Source: JBBRDU01 sp038230335 (lineage in GTDB: Bacteria; Verrucomicrobiota; Verrucomicrobiia; Chthoniobacterales; UBA10450). Taken from it: DNA of 64,000 nt. The translations under genes and the position numbers were made by a program. Numbering within the stretch: position 1 is the stretch's first letter; the number at the start of each line of letters is the position of its first letter. The stretch lies in the NCBI GenBank assembly GCA_038230335.1, contig JBBRNL010000001.1, positions 558,001 to 622,000 on the forward strand. The letters are read 5' to 3'. Below the pieces are notes generated by a model. That model was not told where the DNA came from and did not search any database. It was given only the letters and a program-made list of their open reading frames with translations. This document shows positions 49,969 through 58,316 of this stretch, in pieces.

Positions 49969-52167
49969 ATGCTCCCGACTGGAAACCTTCGTCGCGAAAT
50001 CATCGGCGCGGCCGGTGCTGGAGCCGTGATTGTTTCCTTTTGTCTTCTTCTGCTGGGGCACGATCCGCTGCTTTTTTGGAACGACGATTACGAGCTTTCG
50101 ATTCTACCGGTCTTTGCTGACGTCGCCCGCAGCTGGAACGAAGGGCACCTGCCACTGCTCAGTCCCTACTCGTGGGTCTGCAGCAATCTGGCCGGAGAAT
50201 TTCAGTACGGCACCTTTTCCATCTTCATCAACGCAGTTGTTGTTTTGATTTGGAAATTGCCGCTCGCCTTTGCCCAGCAGGCTGCCGCCCTTTCCATAAC
50301 GCATCTTTTTGTTTTGGCGGCCGGCGCTTTTTTACTCGCCCGGCAGCGAAAACTTTCGGGCCCGCTGGCCCTCCTGGTCGCACTCGTGGCGACTCTGAAC
50401 GGCTGGATGATCTGTTGGGGCGCGACTGATTGGTTCGGTGCTCTCAGTGCCTTCGCTTGGTTGCCGTGGGCCTGGTGGGGAATGGAACGGGCGGTGGGAG
50501 AGGATGGAACAAGTCGCTGGCGATTCATTTGGCCGGCACCTTTTGTCTATTTGGTCGTTACGGGCGGTTTCCCCTACACGGTCGTGATGCTTGGACTGAT
50601 CGCGGTGTGGTTGGCGATCAGAGCGATGATCAGGACGCGCAGCGTCGCTTCAATATTCCCGTTGCTGGCAGGATTGATCCTTGGCTTCGGGCTCTCCGCG
50701 CCGGCCTGGCTGGCCCTGATTGATTATGTGCAAGGCTCGGGACGTGGCGCCACCTCCGCTCTCGCTCACAAGCAGTGGGTCGTGCCCCCCGGTGCCTTGC
50801 CCGCTTTTATTCTTCCGAACTGGACCGTGAGTTGGGCTGATTTTTCGACGCGTTACGTGCCGCACCCGGCCATGGAGTTGGCTTGCGGTCTTGTTGCACC
50901 GGTCGCTTTGATCACCGGACTTCTCTGGCGCGGACGAGAGCTCGTTAGGCGAATTGGTTGGGATCTGTTTTTGTTATCCCTTTTGCTTTCTCTTTCGATG
51001 CTGCCCAGTGCCGGCGTATTTCGCTGGAGCTTCCGCTGGTTGCCTCTCATTCATTTGGTTCTGGCCCTCGGCGCGGCGGAGGCTTTGCGATTGTCGCCTG
51101 CTGAATCGGCCCAGCGGTGGAAGACTTCCGGAATGATCGGCCTCCTCCTTGTCATCGGCAGCGCGATCGCCATGCAACTCTGCGGCACGGCCGGGCCTTA
51201 CGCCTACCCGTTCAGCTGGATTGTGCTCGGCATTTCCATGATTTGGGCGGCCAGTGAATTTTTGCCGGCTCTGAACAGGATACGGCCCTGGCTGCCAGCC
51301 GTGATTACCTATGCTGTTTTTCTCGCGACTTACCTTTGTATTTCACCGAACTGTGGAGTGCCAAAATACAATCTGGCGCGGCAACTCAACGAATCATCTC
51401 CGCTTGATCCGGAGCGGCTTTATCTGAGCGTTTATCCACAAGCCGAGCAGACCTACCGCACCGAGAATAAGCCGGAGGCGGTTGGGCAAGTGGTCCGCCC
51501 CGGCAGTACTTCGATGTGGGGCCGGCTGCGCTTCGTCAATGGCTACAGTCCCATTTTGGCGGCGGGTGTGGCGCGAGAGTTCGACTTCGCCATTCACGGA
51601 GAGGTCAGTCCTGGCGTGGGAGATTATCTTGTGCGCGACCAGGCCGGTCCCGCTGGGATCCTCGAGCAGTTAGGCGTGGATGGCCTTGTCATTGCGCAGG
51701 AATTAGAGGTCGATCCTCTATCGACAGAGTGGGAACTAGTTTTGTCGAACGACGAAGGACGGGTATTTCACCGGCGCGGCAAAGCATTTCCCACGGTGCG
51801 TTCGGTCAACTGGATTGATTCTTCCCTGAACGAAGAATTTGTGACGGCCGCGGTATCGGGGATTCACGATTCCCGCAACAGCGTGCAAGCCAATGTGGAT
51901 GTGCCAAACGGCGACCGGCCGGCGTTGCTGACTTTTTCACGACCCTATTTCAGAGGCTATCAGGCGAAGCTAGGCGACAAGAAACTGACGGTGGACTCGT
52001 ATCGTGGATTCGTTCCGACCGTGACCCTTCCGCCAGGTACGCGCGGGCACTTGGTTCTTTGGTATCGCCCGGCCTGGTTGGTTTACGGAGGCGCCGTGGC
52101 CGGGTTATGTGCGCTGTTTTTGGCGGGATCAACGATTGCCGCGCTGCGTTCGAGCAGGGGCGGTTGA
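49969..52167 (+). CDS. Large polytopic membrane protein, YfhO/PMT-glycosyltransferase-like
   Basis: 732 aa with about twelve helices in the first two thirds (LPLLSPYSWVCSNLAGEFQYGTFSIFINAVVV is a YfhO-like luminal loop) and a soluble C-terminal region (about 470-690: RLYLSVYPQAEQTYRTENKPE, RPALLTFSRPYFRGYQAKLGDKKLTVDSYRGFVPTVTLPPGTRGHLVLWYRP) before a last helix. That tail is shared by YfhO-type membrane proteins involved in surface-glycan or teichoic-acid glycosylation. Substrate unknown. The start ATG follows the heptamer palindrome by 8 bp, which may affect translation. Confidence 0.7.
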   Translation: MLPTGNLRREIIGAAGAGAVIVSFCLLLLGHDPLLFWNDDYELSILPVFADVARSWNEGHLPLLSPYSWVCSNLAGEFQYGTFSIFINAVVVLIWKLPLAFAQQAAALSITHLFVLAAGAFLLARQRKLSGPLALLVALVATLNGWMICWGATDWFGALSAFAWLPWAWWGMERAVGEDGTSRWRFIWPAPFVYLVVTGGFPYTVVMLGLIAVWLAIRAMIRTRSVASIFPLLAGLILGFGLSAPAWLALIDYVQGSGRGATSALAHKQWVVPPGALPAFILPNWTVSWADFSTRYVPHPAMELACGLVAPVALITGLLWRGRELVRRIGWDLFLLSLLLSLSMLPSAGVFRWSFRWLPLIHLVLALGAAEALRLSPAESAQRWKTSGMIGLLLVIGSAIAMQLCGTAGPYAYPFSWIVLGISMIWAASEFLPALNRIRPWLPAVITYAVFLATYLCISPNCGVPKYNLARQLNESSPLDPERLYLSVYPQAEQTYRTENKPEAVGQVVRPGSTSMWGRLRFVNGYSPILAAGVAREFDFAIHGEVSPGVGDYLVRDQAGPAGILEQLGVDGLVIAQELEVDPLSTEWELVLSNDEGRVFHRRGKAFPTVRSVNWIDSSLNEEFVTAAVSGIHDSRNSVQANVDVPNGDRPALLTFSRPYFRGYQAKLGDKKLTVDSYRGFVPTVTLPPGTRGHLVLWYRPAWLVYGGAVAGLCALFLAGSTIAALRSSRGG

Positions 52168-52207
52168 CGCGATCGTCGAGGACGTTCGAAACGCCGCGAA
52201 CCAGCCG

Positions 52208-53374
52208 TTAATAGACGTCGCGCTTGTAGCGCTTATCGCTTTTCAGCTTCTCGACGTATTCATTGGCCGCGTCGATATCTTTGCCGCCCTGTTCCTGCAC
52301 GATTTTGCGCAGAGCCGCATCCACATCCTTGGCCATGCGGCGCGCGTCGCCGCACACAAAGAAATGCGCGCCTTCTCCATCGAGCCATTTCCAGATTTCG
52401 GCGCCATTCTCCATCATGCGATCCTGCACATAAACCTTGTGTGCTTGATCGCGCGAAAACGCGCAATCGATGCGGGTGAGCGCTCCGTCCTTTTTCAGCT
52501 GATCGAATTCGTCCTCGTAAAAGTAATTGCAGTGCGCTTTCTGCGATCCGAAAAAAAGCCAGCTCTTCCCTTTTGCCCCGGTCACTCTTCGTTCCTGTAA
52601 GTAGGCGCGAAACGGGGCCACGCCGGTGCCCGGTCCCACCATAAGAATGGGAGTGTTGCTGTCGTCCGGTAGCCGGAACTTCGACGCGTTTGGAAATACC
52701 GGAATCGGTACGGCGTCGGCCCGTTCGGCCAGGAACGAGGAACAAACGCCTTTGCGGGTTCGTCCGTGACTCTCGTAACGGACGACGTCGATCGTAAAAT
52801 GTACCTGATCGGGATGCGCCTTCAGACTGGAGGCGATGGAATATAGACGCGGCTGAAGCTTGGCCAGGAGATCGACGAATTCCTGCGGCGCAAATTTGAT
52901 CGAAGGATGTTCGGTTAAGAAATCGATCACCTCCATGCCCCAAAGGTATCGGTCGAGATCTTCTTTGCGTTCAGGATCAAGAAGCTCGGTCAGCAAAGGC
53001 GCGGCACTGGCCCGCTCCGCAATCGCTTTGAGGAGCTTCGGCGTCGTTTGGGTAATGCGACAATCGCGGAACAAGGCTTCGCGCAGGGTCGTCTCGCCCT
53101 TCGGTCCCTTGACCGGTTCGTCGCCTTTGGCGCAGATCGCTTTCAGAATTTCATCAACCAGCTTTGGGTCGTTCGTCGGCCACACTGTCATGGAATCGCC
53201 CACTTCGTAATTCAGACCCCAGCCGGTGAGATCAATTTCAAAATGACGCGTGTCCTTATCCGAGCCTTCGCCGCAGAGGCTTCGATTGACGATGAGCTTG
53301 CCGGGGAAGGGATTGGCCCGGGTGTAAGGCGAAGCGGCAACGGCCGGTTTGGGCGAAGTGGTTTCGGTGGCCAT
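52208..53374 (-). CDS. CysJ/FNR-like diflavin-reductase module without flavodoxin domain
   Basis: 388 aa. Connecting region and FAD-binding domain (RLYSIASS, GVCSSFL), NADPH-binding GPGTGVAPFRAYLQER, GDARRMAKDVDAAL and the C-terminal KRYKRDVY. This is the reductase half of sulfite reductase flavoprotein or cytochrome P450 reductase, with no FMN/flavodoxin domain, so it must pass electrons to a separate carrier. A 4Fe-4S ferredoxin gene lies 86 bp upstream on the same strand and is the obvious partner. No sulfite-reductase hemoprotein is visible. Confidence 0.9.
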   Translation of the reverse strand: MATETTSPKPAVAASPYTRANPFPGKLIVNRSLCGEGSDKDTRHFEIDLTGWGLNYEVGDSMTVWPTNDPKLVDEILKAICAKGDEPVKGPKGETTLREALFRDCRITQTTPKLLKAIAERASAAPLLTELLDPERKEDLDRYLWGMEVIDFLTEHPSIKFAPQEFVDLLAKLQPRLYSIASSLKAHPDQVHFTIDVVRYESHGRTRKGVCSSFLAERADAVPIPVFPNASKFRLPDDSNTPILMVGPGTGVAPFRAYLQERRVTGAKGKSWLFFGSQKAHCNYFYEDEFDQLKKDGALTRIDCAFSRDQAHKVYVQDRMMENGAEIWKWLDGEGAHFFVCGDARRMAKDVDAALRKIVQEQGGKDIDAANEYVEKLKSDKRYKRDVY

Positions 53375-53460
53375 GTTTTCTGGAACGGCGTCTAGGACCG
53401 CCGGGGAAGGCTGATTTTCATGGTGGTTCGGCGGTCATCGACCGCCGCTACAGGAGAAAA

Positions 53461-53694
53461 CTATTCGCCGTCGTTGCCGATCGCGAGGGTGGGACAAACT
53501 TCGAGCGCGCGTTGCGCGGCGCCCTTTTCGTCGTCATTCTCCGGTTGCTTGAAAAAATAGACCGCTGTTTCATCTTCGTTATACTTCAGAAGGTTAGGAG
53601 CTTCGTCGAGACACACGCGGCAGGGAGTGCAGGTGTTATCGACATACCAGGGTCCTGGAACGTTTTCCGGCTGTTTGCTTGCTTTGTCCGCCAT
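53461..53694 (-). CDS. Small ferredoxin (single cluster type)
   Basis: 77 aa. CTPCRVC near the N-terminus and a distal Cys in ALEVCPTLAIG give the CxxCxxC...CP ligand set of single [4Fe-4S] (or [3Fe-4S]) ferredoxins. The acidic surface (EDETAVYFFKQPENDDEK) fits a protein-protein electron carrier. It probably shuttles electrons from the neighbouring CysJ-like reductase. The 213-bp gap to the decaheme gene contains a hairpin, so it may have its own promoter. Confidence 0.88.
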   Translation of the reverse strand: MADKASKQPENVPGPWYVDNTCTPCRVCLDEAPNLLKYNEDETAVYFFKQPENDDEKGAAQRALEVCPTLAIGNDGE

Positions 53695-53862
53695 AGGATT
53701 TCTTTGTACTAAGTTCGTTTAGGCGCGGCAATATCCTTTTGTGGGGATGGCGGTGGCAGCCTTCGGTTTCGGGGTAGCGCACTGGTCCCGCGTGCTGGAG
53801 AAAACGTCTTATTTTCGTGAACTTTGTATTGGAAAGATTGTTTTGGCGAGACGCCAGAACCA

Positions 53863-53879
53863 GCACTCGAGACGAGTGC
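53863..53879 (-). terminator. Hairpin 29 bp after the decaheme gene
   Basis: GCACTCG (53863-53869), loop AGA, CGAGTGC (53873-53879), a 7-bp perfect stem following the stop of the decaheme gene on the minus strand; a second small stem TGGCG-AGA-CGCCA (53844-53856) comes next. No clear T-run. Confidence 0.45.
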
Positions 53880-53907
53880 GCTGCCCAGAGAATGCGCGTT
53901 CGACGCC

Positions 53908-56900
53908 TCAATAGCCGCGCTTAAACAGTTGCTTCGTAGGGGGCGGTGTTGGAATGGCGGTTGGTTCCACTTCCGGTTCGGCTGGTAAAGCCATCGGGGC
54001 CGGTGCCGGAGTGGGAGTGGGCAATGGAGTCAGAAGTGCGCCACTTTTCGTGGTCAGAACGCCACCGGACAGGCTGACATCTTCCACCCGGTAGAGGCCA
54101 CCCCGTCGCATTTCCATGTCCTTGGCGTCCACCACTTCCGAATGCCGATAAAACCGTTCCATTTCGTTTAGATGAAATGGCCGGGCCCCACGTCGTCCGA
54201 ACACGACGGTTTGTCCGCCCGTCTCATCGACCACGCGATCGCGCTCCAGTCCGCGCGAGACGCAAATCGTTTCGCCCTTCGTGCGGTAGGTTGCGATCAA
54301 CTGAGGGTTCGGCCGGGGACTGAAACCTTGCGCGCCCGGGACGGTGTCCGGCGAAATCAGCTGCACGACGCGCAATCCATTCCGGCCATCGGCCACGAGC
54401 GCGAACTCCGAAGCACTGACGCTGCCGATCTGAACGGCGCGAGTGTCGTTCAGTGCGCCCGCCGCGTTGAACATCTGATCGAGGCGCGGCGCTTCGGGAT
54501 TTTCCACATCGACAATGGCCAAACCCTCCGGCCCATTGGCGACATAAGCGTAGGTGCGCGCGACGTAGAGACGTCCCGCCGTGCGGAGCCGCAGAGTCGA
54601 CCGAGGCAAAGGGATCGGGCGGTCCGGATCGGTAATGTCGAGCACCTTCAGTCCATCGTCATCCGTGACGAAGGCATAACGGAATTGCACGGCGACGCAG
54701 CGCGGATTGTGCAGAAAGTTTCCGCCTACCTCGCCGGCCAGGCTTGGATGCATCGGATCGCTCACGTCGATCACGTGCAGTCCGCGCGGCGTTGTCATGT
54801 AAAGGCGGTGACCGGCGGCCGCGATAAAGGTGGCACCGCTGAGCACGCCGTTGGGATTAAAGACGACGTCTTTCTTGAGGAAATTATTATCGGGATTGCC
54901 GTCGACCAGGGTGGCCACATTCACCACGACGAGCCCTTCCTCGCGATCGGAGACATAGACGAACGCATAAAACAGATCGATCGGTTGCTCTTCGTTTTGG
55001 GGAAGGCGCTGCCGGGCTGGATCGAGAGCAAGCGTGCTAGGGAGCGCGACCGATGTGGCATAGGGAGTATGCACAAACGTGCGCTGACCGAGCGGCGAAA
55101 CGGGCGACGTCACGATGCGTTCGGAAAATCCTTTCTGATCAATGTTGGCGACGTCAAACACTTCGAAACCGCCGGGCCCATTGGCGGTGTAAAGATATTC
55201 GCCGCGCAATACGATGTCCTGGATGTCGGTGCCCGAGTGCTCATGGCCTTCCTTCAATGTCGAGCCGGCCGCGAGGTGCTTTTGGTAATTGGCCGGGTAG
55301 GCGATCTTCTGCAGATGACTTCCGATGACAGCTTGTGGTTCCTCCTGTTCCGTCCAGACGACGGCGTGCAATCCTTCGCGACCTTCCCCGATGTAGGCGT
55401 AGCGACCGAAGAAATTGACCGCGCCGGTGCCGAAGCCTAACAACTGCGTGATCCAGGCATTGTTATCGTTATTGACGGATAGATGACAATCGGTGCAGTT
55501 CTTGGTCGTCCCGACACTGCTCGTGGTATGCGGGAAGTGAGGATTGAAGGCCTGACCGCTGTAACCTTCGGCGGAGAATGTTTGCTGCTGCGAGTAAACC
55601 CATTCGCGATTCGCATTCTGTGAGCTGACCACGACTGCGCTGGAAGAGCGTATCACGGCCATGCGGTTTTTCTTCACCGTGCCGTCGATGCCGAGCATGA
55701 AGACATCGTCGCGCACGACCTGCGGATTGTAGGTGGTGAAGTTTCGATCGGTCACGCCCTCGAATTTATTTTGCGGGACGCGCTGGTTGGCTTTCATGGG
55801 CAAGTGGCAGCCGAAACAACTCGTCGCCCAGGAGGAGTGGCAGATCTGGCAATCCATGGCGCTATTGTCGTGTGCGAGTTTGACGCGCATATCCGGTTCG
55901 GCGGGTGAGCCGCCTGCGCTCCCCGGAGCTGCGATCCCACCCCAGGTTTTGCCATCGCGTTGCAGTGTTTTGGCGTAAGCGGACTTCGGATTGTAGTGGG
56001 AGGAGAAGGGATCAATCGTGTCGACCGTCTGGGGAATCTCCCACCGGATTTCCGGGGCCATGGACGATTGCTGCCAGAGCTTGTTGCCTTCCCAGGTGAA
56101 CCGCGGACCGAAAGGTGTGTTGCCGGTGTGAAGCAGGTCGACCTGCCCGGCGTTCCCGCTTGTGATCAATGTGGGTCTTTGCCCGATGGTGCCATGGCAA
56201 TCGATGCACGTGATGGTGGTGGCGTTGCGCGGCTCGCCGTAAAGCATGCCGTTGCCATGCACATCAAGATTGAAATGGCAGTCACCGCACTGCATGCCGT
56301 GGGCCAGGTGGACATCCTTTAGATGGACGGCCTTGGAGAATTTGTGCGGATCATCGTGCGCAATCTCGTTGTCGTCCAGATCGAGCAGGGTGCCTTTGCG
56401 ATCGTGCTTGAAGATGGCTCGAAAGACCCAGCCGTGACCGTGGTAATCGGCGAACTGCGTGTGTTTGAGCTGCGGATTCAGTTCGGCCACGCGGTCGAGA
56501 AAATCCTTGTCGCCCCAGAGTCCGCGCGCCGCCGCTGCTTCTGGATTCTCCATGGTTGCCCTAACGAGTTCGACGTCCGTCGGGTCATGCTGCTCTTTCG
56601 GATACATGACTTCGCCGTCCGTCTCCTGATCCCACCAGGTGTAACCGAGGTATGGATTGACGAAGAGATTGCCCTGATGCATGTGGCAATTCATGCACTG
56701 ACTCGACGGGATCGCGCGCGTGAACTGATGCATCACCGGATGACCGCGCTCCGCTTTTGGAATTGTTTCGTCCGCGCTGAAGCTGAGGCCCTGATGGCCG
56801 TATTTACTCCACCAGCCCGAATTGGTGGGGGAACGATCGTTAGCGTAGACGACGTGACAGGCCGAGCAACCGCTTGAGCGGTAATCGCCGGGATGATCGT

Positions 56901-57837
56901 TGGTCCCGAGAAAGCCGAGCAGTGGGTCGTTCAACCGCGTTTTTTGCAGTCCGAGAAAAACCGGGTCGGTCCGGTTCAAGGTGCCGAGACCGCGTTCGGA
57001 CAAGCGGCGTTCCGGTTTGCCATTCGGTTCTGAGCTGGTGGGCAATGCGAGAGAGAGTTGGGGGCGGCCGCCTTTTTCAAAAATCCGCAGGATATTTCCC
57101 GGGTTGCTCAGATTGAAGCGCGGCAGCGGCTCGAGGAAGGGAAGGATCCCGTGCAACTGCGTGTCCTGCGTCGTGACCGGCGTGTAATTGTTTAGTCGGA
57201 GCGGCGCGCCATCGGCTCCGTAGGCCTGGCCGAATCGATAATTTTTCCCGGGGTAAGCGCCATTGTTGTAGAGCGCGGCGCCCCAGAGCATGGCGCCGTG
57301 ATTCATCATGCTGTGATCGACGTTGCGGACGATCTCACCGTGACAAAGGCCGCAGGTTGTCTGCGCGACGCGCAGATCGCCCGGGTTCATGAAGCGAATG
57401 AATTCGGGCGACTCGTGGTTGAGCCAGGCACCGGAGTTGGGCGGGTTCGCGGAGGTTTTGAAGAATGTCTTGTTCGTCGGGAGGATATGAGCCTGTTCTT
57501 TCGTTAGGCCGAGGGCCGGACTGCCGCCATGGCAATCGGTGCAGCCGAGCACAACATGTTCGGCCTTGTGCATCGGTTCGACGGACTGATGGCATTGCAG
57601 GCAGCCAAGGCTTTTGGCATCCGCTTCGGATTGCGTTTGGTCGATCCAGTTGCGGGGAGGAAGAGCGGCACCGTGGAAGGGGCGCGGGACCGCTGCGGAA
57701 GTGGGGGGTCCGTAGCCGGTCACAGGCGGATCCTGGGCGACTAACGAGCCTGTGATGCAGACTGATAAATAAAGTAGAAAACGTTCAACCTTCAACGTCC
57801 AACGCTCAACGCTCAATGGAAGAGATCGCGGTCTCAC
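53908..57837 (-). CDS. Exported decaheme c-type cytochrome with LVIVD repeats
   Basis: 1309 aa. Ten CxxCH sites: CLQCH, CTDCH, CGLCH, CSACH, CMNCH, CGDCH, CIDCH, CQICH, CFGCH, CTDCH (about residues 78-800). From about 880 to 1230 there are repeated blocks of the LVIVD type (YLYTANGPGGFEVFDV, YAYVANGPEGLAIVDVENPEAPRL, FALVADGRNGLRVVQL), a beta-propeller typical of surface proteins, then a Pro-rich tail. A signal-like segment ends near LVAQ. The start is GTG 57837 or a TTG further in; its N-terminus runs through heptamer array B. It follows the four-helix-bundle gene with GTGA overlap. Confidence 0.9.
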   Translation of the reverse strand: MRPRSLPLSVERWTLKVERFLLYLSVCITGSLVAQDPPVTGYGPPTSAAVPRPFHGAALPPRNWIDQTQSEADAKSLGCLQCHQSVEPMHKAEHVVLGCTDCHGGSPALGLTKEQAHILPTNKTFFKTSANPPNSGAWLNHESPEFIRFMNPGDLRVAQTTCGLCHGEIVRNVDHSMMNHGAMLWGAALYNNGAYPGKNYRFGQAYGADGAPLRLNNYTPVTTQDTQLHGILPFLEPLPRFNLSNPGNILRIFEKGGRPQLSLALPTSSEPNGKPERRLSERGLGTLNRTDPVFLGLQKTRLNDPLLGFLGTNDHPGDYRSSGCSACHVVYANDRSPTNSGWWSKYGHQGLSFSADETIPKAERGHPVMHQFTRAIPSSQCMNCHMHQGNLFVNPYLGYTWWDQETDGEVMYPKEQHDPTDVELVRATMENPEAAAARGLWGDKDFLDRVAELNPQLKHTQFADYHGHGWVFRAIFKHDRKGTLLDLDDNEIAHDDPHKFSKAVHLKDVHLAHGMQCGDCHFNLDVHGNGMLYGEPRNATTITCIDCHGTIGQRPTLITSGNAGQVDLLHTGNTPFGPRFTWEGNKLWQQSSMAPEIRWEIPQTVDTIDPFSSHYNPKSAYAKTLQRDGKTWGGIAAPGSAGGSPAEPDMRVKLAHDNSAMDCQICHSSWATSCFGCHLPMKANQRVPQNKFEGVTDRNFTTYNPQVVRDDVFMLGIDGTVKKNRMAVIRSSSAVVVSSQNANREWVYSQQQTFSAEGYSGQAFNPHFPHTTSSVGTTKNCTDCHLSVNNDNNAWITQLLGFGTGAVNFFGRYAYIGEGREGLHAVVWTEQEEPQAVIGSHLQKIAYPANYQKHLAAGSTLKEGHEHSGTDIQDIVLRGEYLYTANGPGGFEVFDVANIDQKGFSERIVTSPVSPLGQRTFVHTPYATSVALPSTLALDPARQRLPQNEEQPIDLFYAFVYVSDREEGLVVVNVATLVDGNPDNNFLKKDVVFNPNGVLSGATFIAAAGHRLYMTTPRGLHVIDVSDPMHPSLAGEVGGNFLHNPRCVAVQFRYAFVTDDDGLKVLDITDPDRPIPLPRSTLRLRTAGRLYVARTYAYVANGPEGLAIVDVENPEAPRLDQMFNAAGALNDTRAVQIGSVSASEFALVADGRNGLRVVQLISPDTVPGAQGFSPRPNPQLIATYRTKGETICVSRGLERDRVVDETGGQTVVFGRRGARPFHLNEMERFYRHSEVVDAKDMEMRRGGLYRVEDVSLSGGVLTTKSGALLTPLPTPTPAPAPMALPAEPEVEPTAIPTPPPTKQLFKRGY
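57777..57818. repeat. Heptamer array B (left arm flanking the four-helix-bundle gene)
   Basis: GAAAACG (57777-57783) then TTCAACC, TTCAACG, TCCAACG, CTCAACG, CTCAATG up to 57818. It is the inverted counterpart of the array at 58268-58302 and lies inside the 5' end of the decaheme gene, where it encodes LSVERWTLKVERF. Confidence 0.9.
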
Positions 57838-58316
57838 TTCGAATTCTTTTCGACAGTCCGGATGCTGGCTGAAAATATCCGGATGGGTTCTTCAGTTTTT
57901 AGTAAGAGCGAACGAAGTTCGGGGAGAGGAGCAAGGTCAAGGCGACCCAACAGGCACAGCCACCGTTTGATTTCCTTGAGTTCCTCGAAACAAATCCCAA
58001 GTTTAGGAACGAAGTCTTTCCGCGACTCGGCCGCCTGAACTTCACCATGATTGGCAAAGGGCGACGTGCCGCAACGAAGCAATGGACCAGCGATGTGATT
58101 CCCGGCTCGCAAATTCGGCAATCCGTCGACCAGCGCGATCACGCTGGCGGTGAATTCCAACGATCGATCCTTCAAATCGAATTTCGGTCCGGCCGTTGCT
58201 GATTTTGTGACGCCTGATTGTTTGAGGTCATAGGTGGCGTTATCCTCCCCGACCCTGCTGGCCTGGACGTTGAACGTTGAACGTTGAGCGTTGAGCGTTT
58301 TCCCAGTTGTTTTCAT
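57834..58316 (-). CDS. Four-helix-bundle protein (S23/IVS family) with repeat-encoded N-terminus
   Basis: 160 aa. Residues about 45-160 match the S23 four-helix-bundle family (FDLKDRSLEFTASVIALVDGLPNLRAGNHIAGPLLRCGTSPFANHGEVQAAESRKDFVPKLGICFEELKEIKRWL). The same family is encoded inside intervening sequences of some 23S rRNAs. The first 45 residues run through heptamer array C (LNAQRSTFNVQ). The only start codon is the ATG at 58316, which overlaps the stop of the barrel gene by 1 bp (TGATG). The stop overlaps the decaheme start. Inverted heptamer arrays flank the gene. Confidence 0.88.
   Translation of the reverse strand: MKTTGKTLNAQRSTFNVQASRVGEDNATYDLKQSGVTKSATAGPKFDLKDRSLEFTASVIALVDGLPNLRAGNHIAGPLLRCGTSPFANHGEVQAAESRKDFVPKLGICFEELKEIKRWLCLLGRLDLAPLPELRSLLLKTEEPIRIFSASIRTVEKNSK
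58268..58302. repeat. Heptamer array C (right arm flanking the four-helix-bundle gene)
   Basis: On the plus strand CGTTGAA, CGTTGAA, CGTTGAG, CGTTGAG, CGTTTTC. Reverse-complemented, it reads GAAAACG, CTCAACG, CTCAACG, TTCAACG, TTCAACG, the same pattern as arrays at 57777 and 49884. The 449 bp between arrays B and C hold nearly the whole four-helix-bundle frame. Confidence 0.9.

Noticed and set aside
57776..58303. Heptamer arrays as a CRISPR array
   Set aside because: Units are 7 bp with no spacers between repeats, and no cas genes are present.
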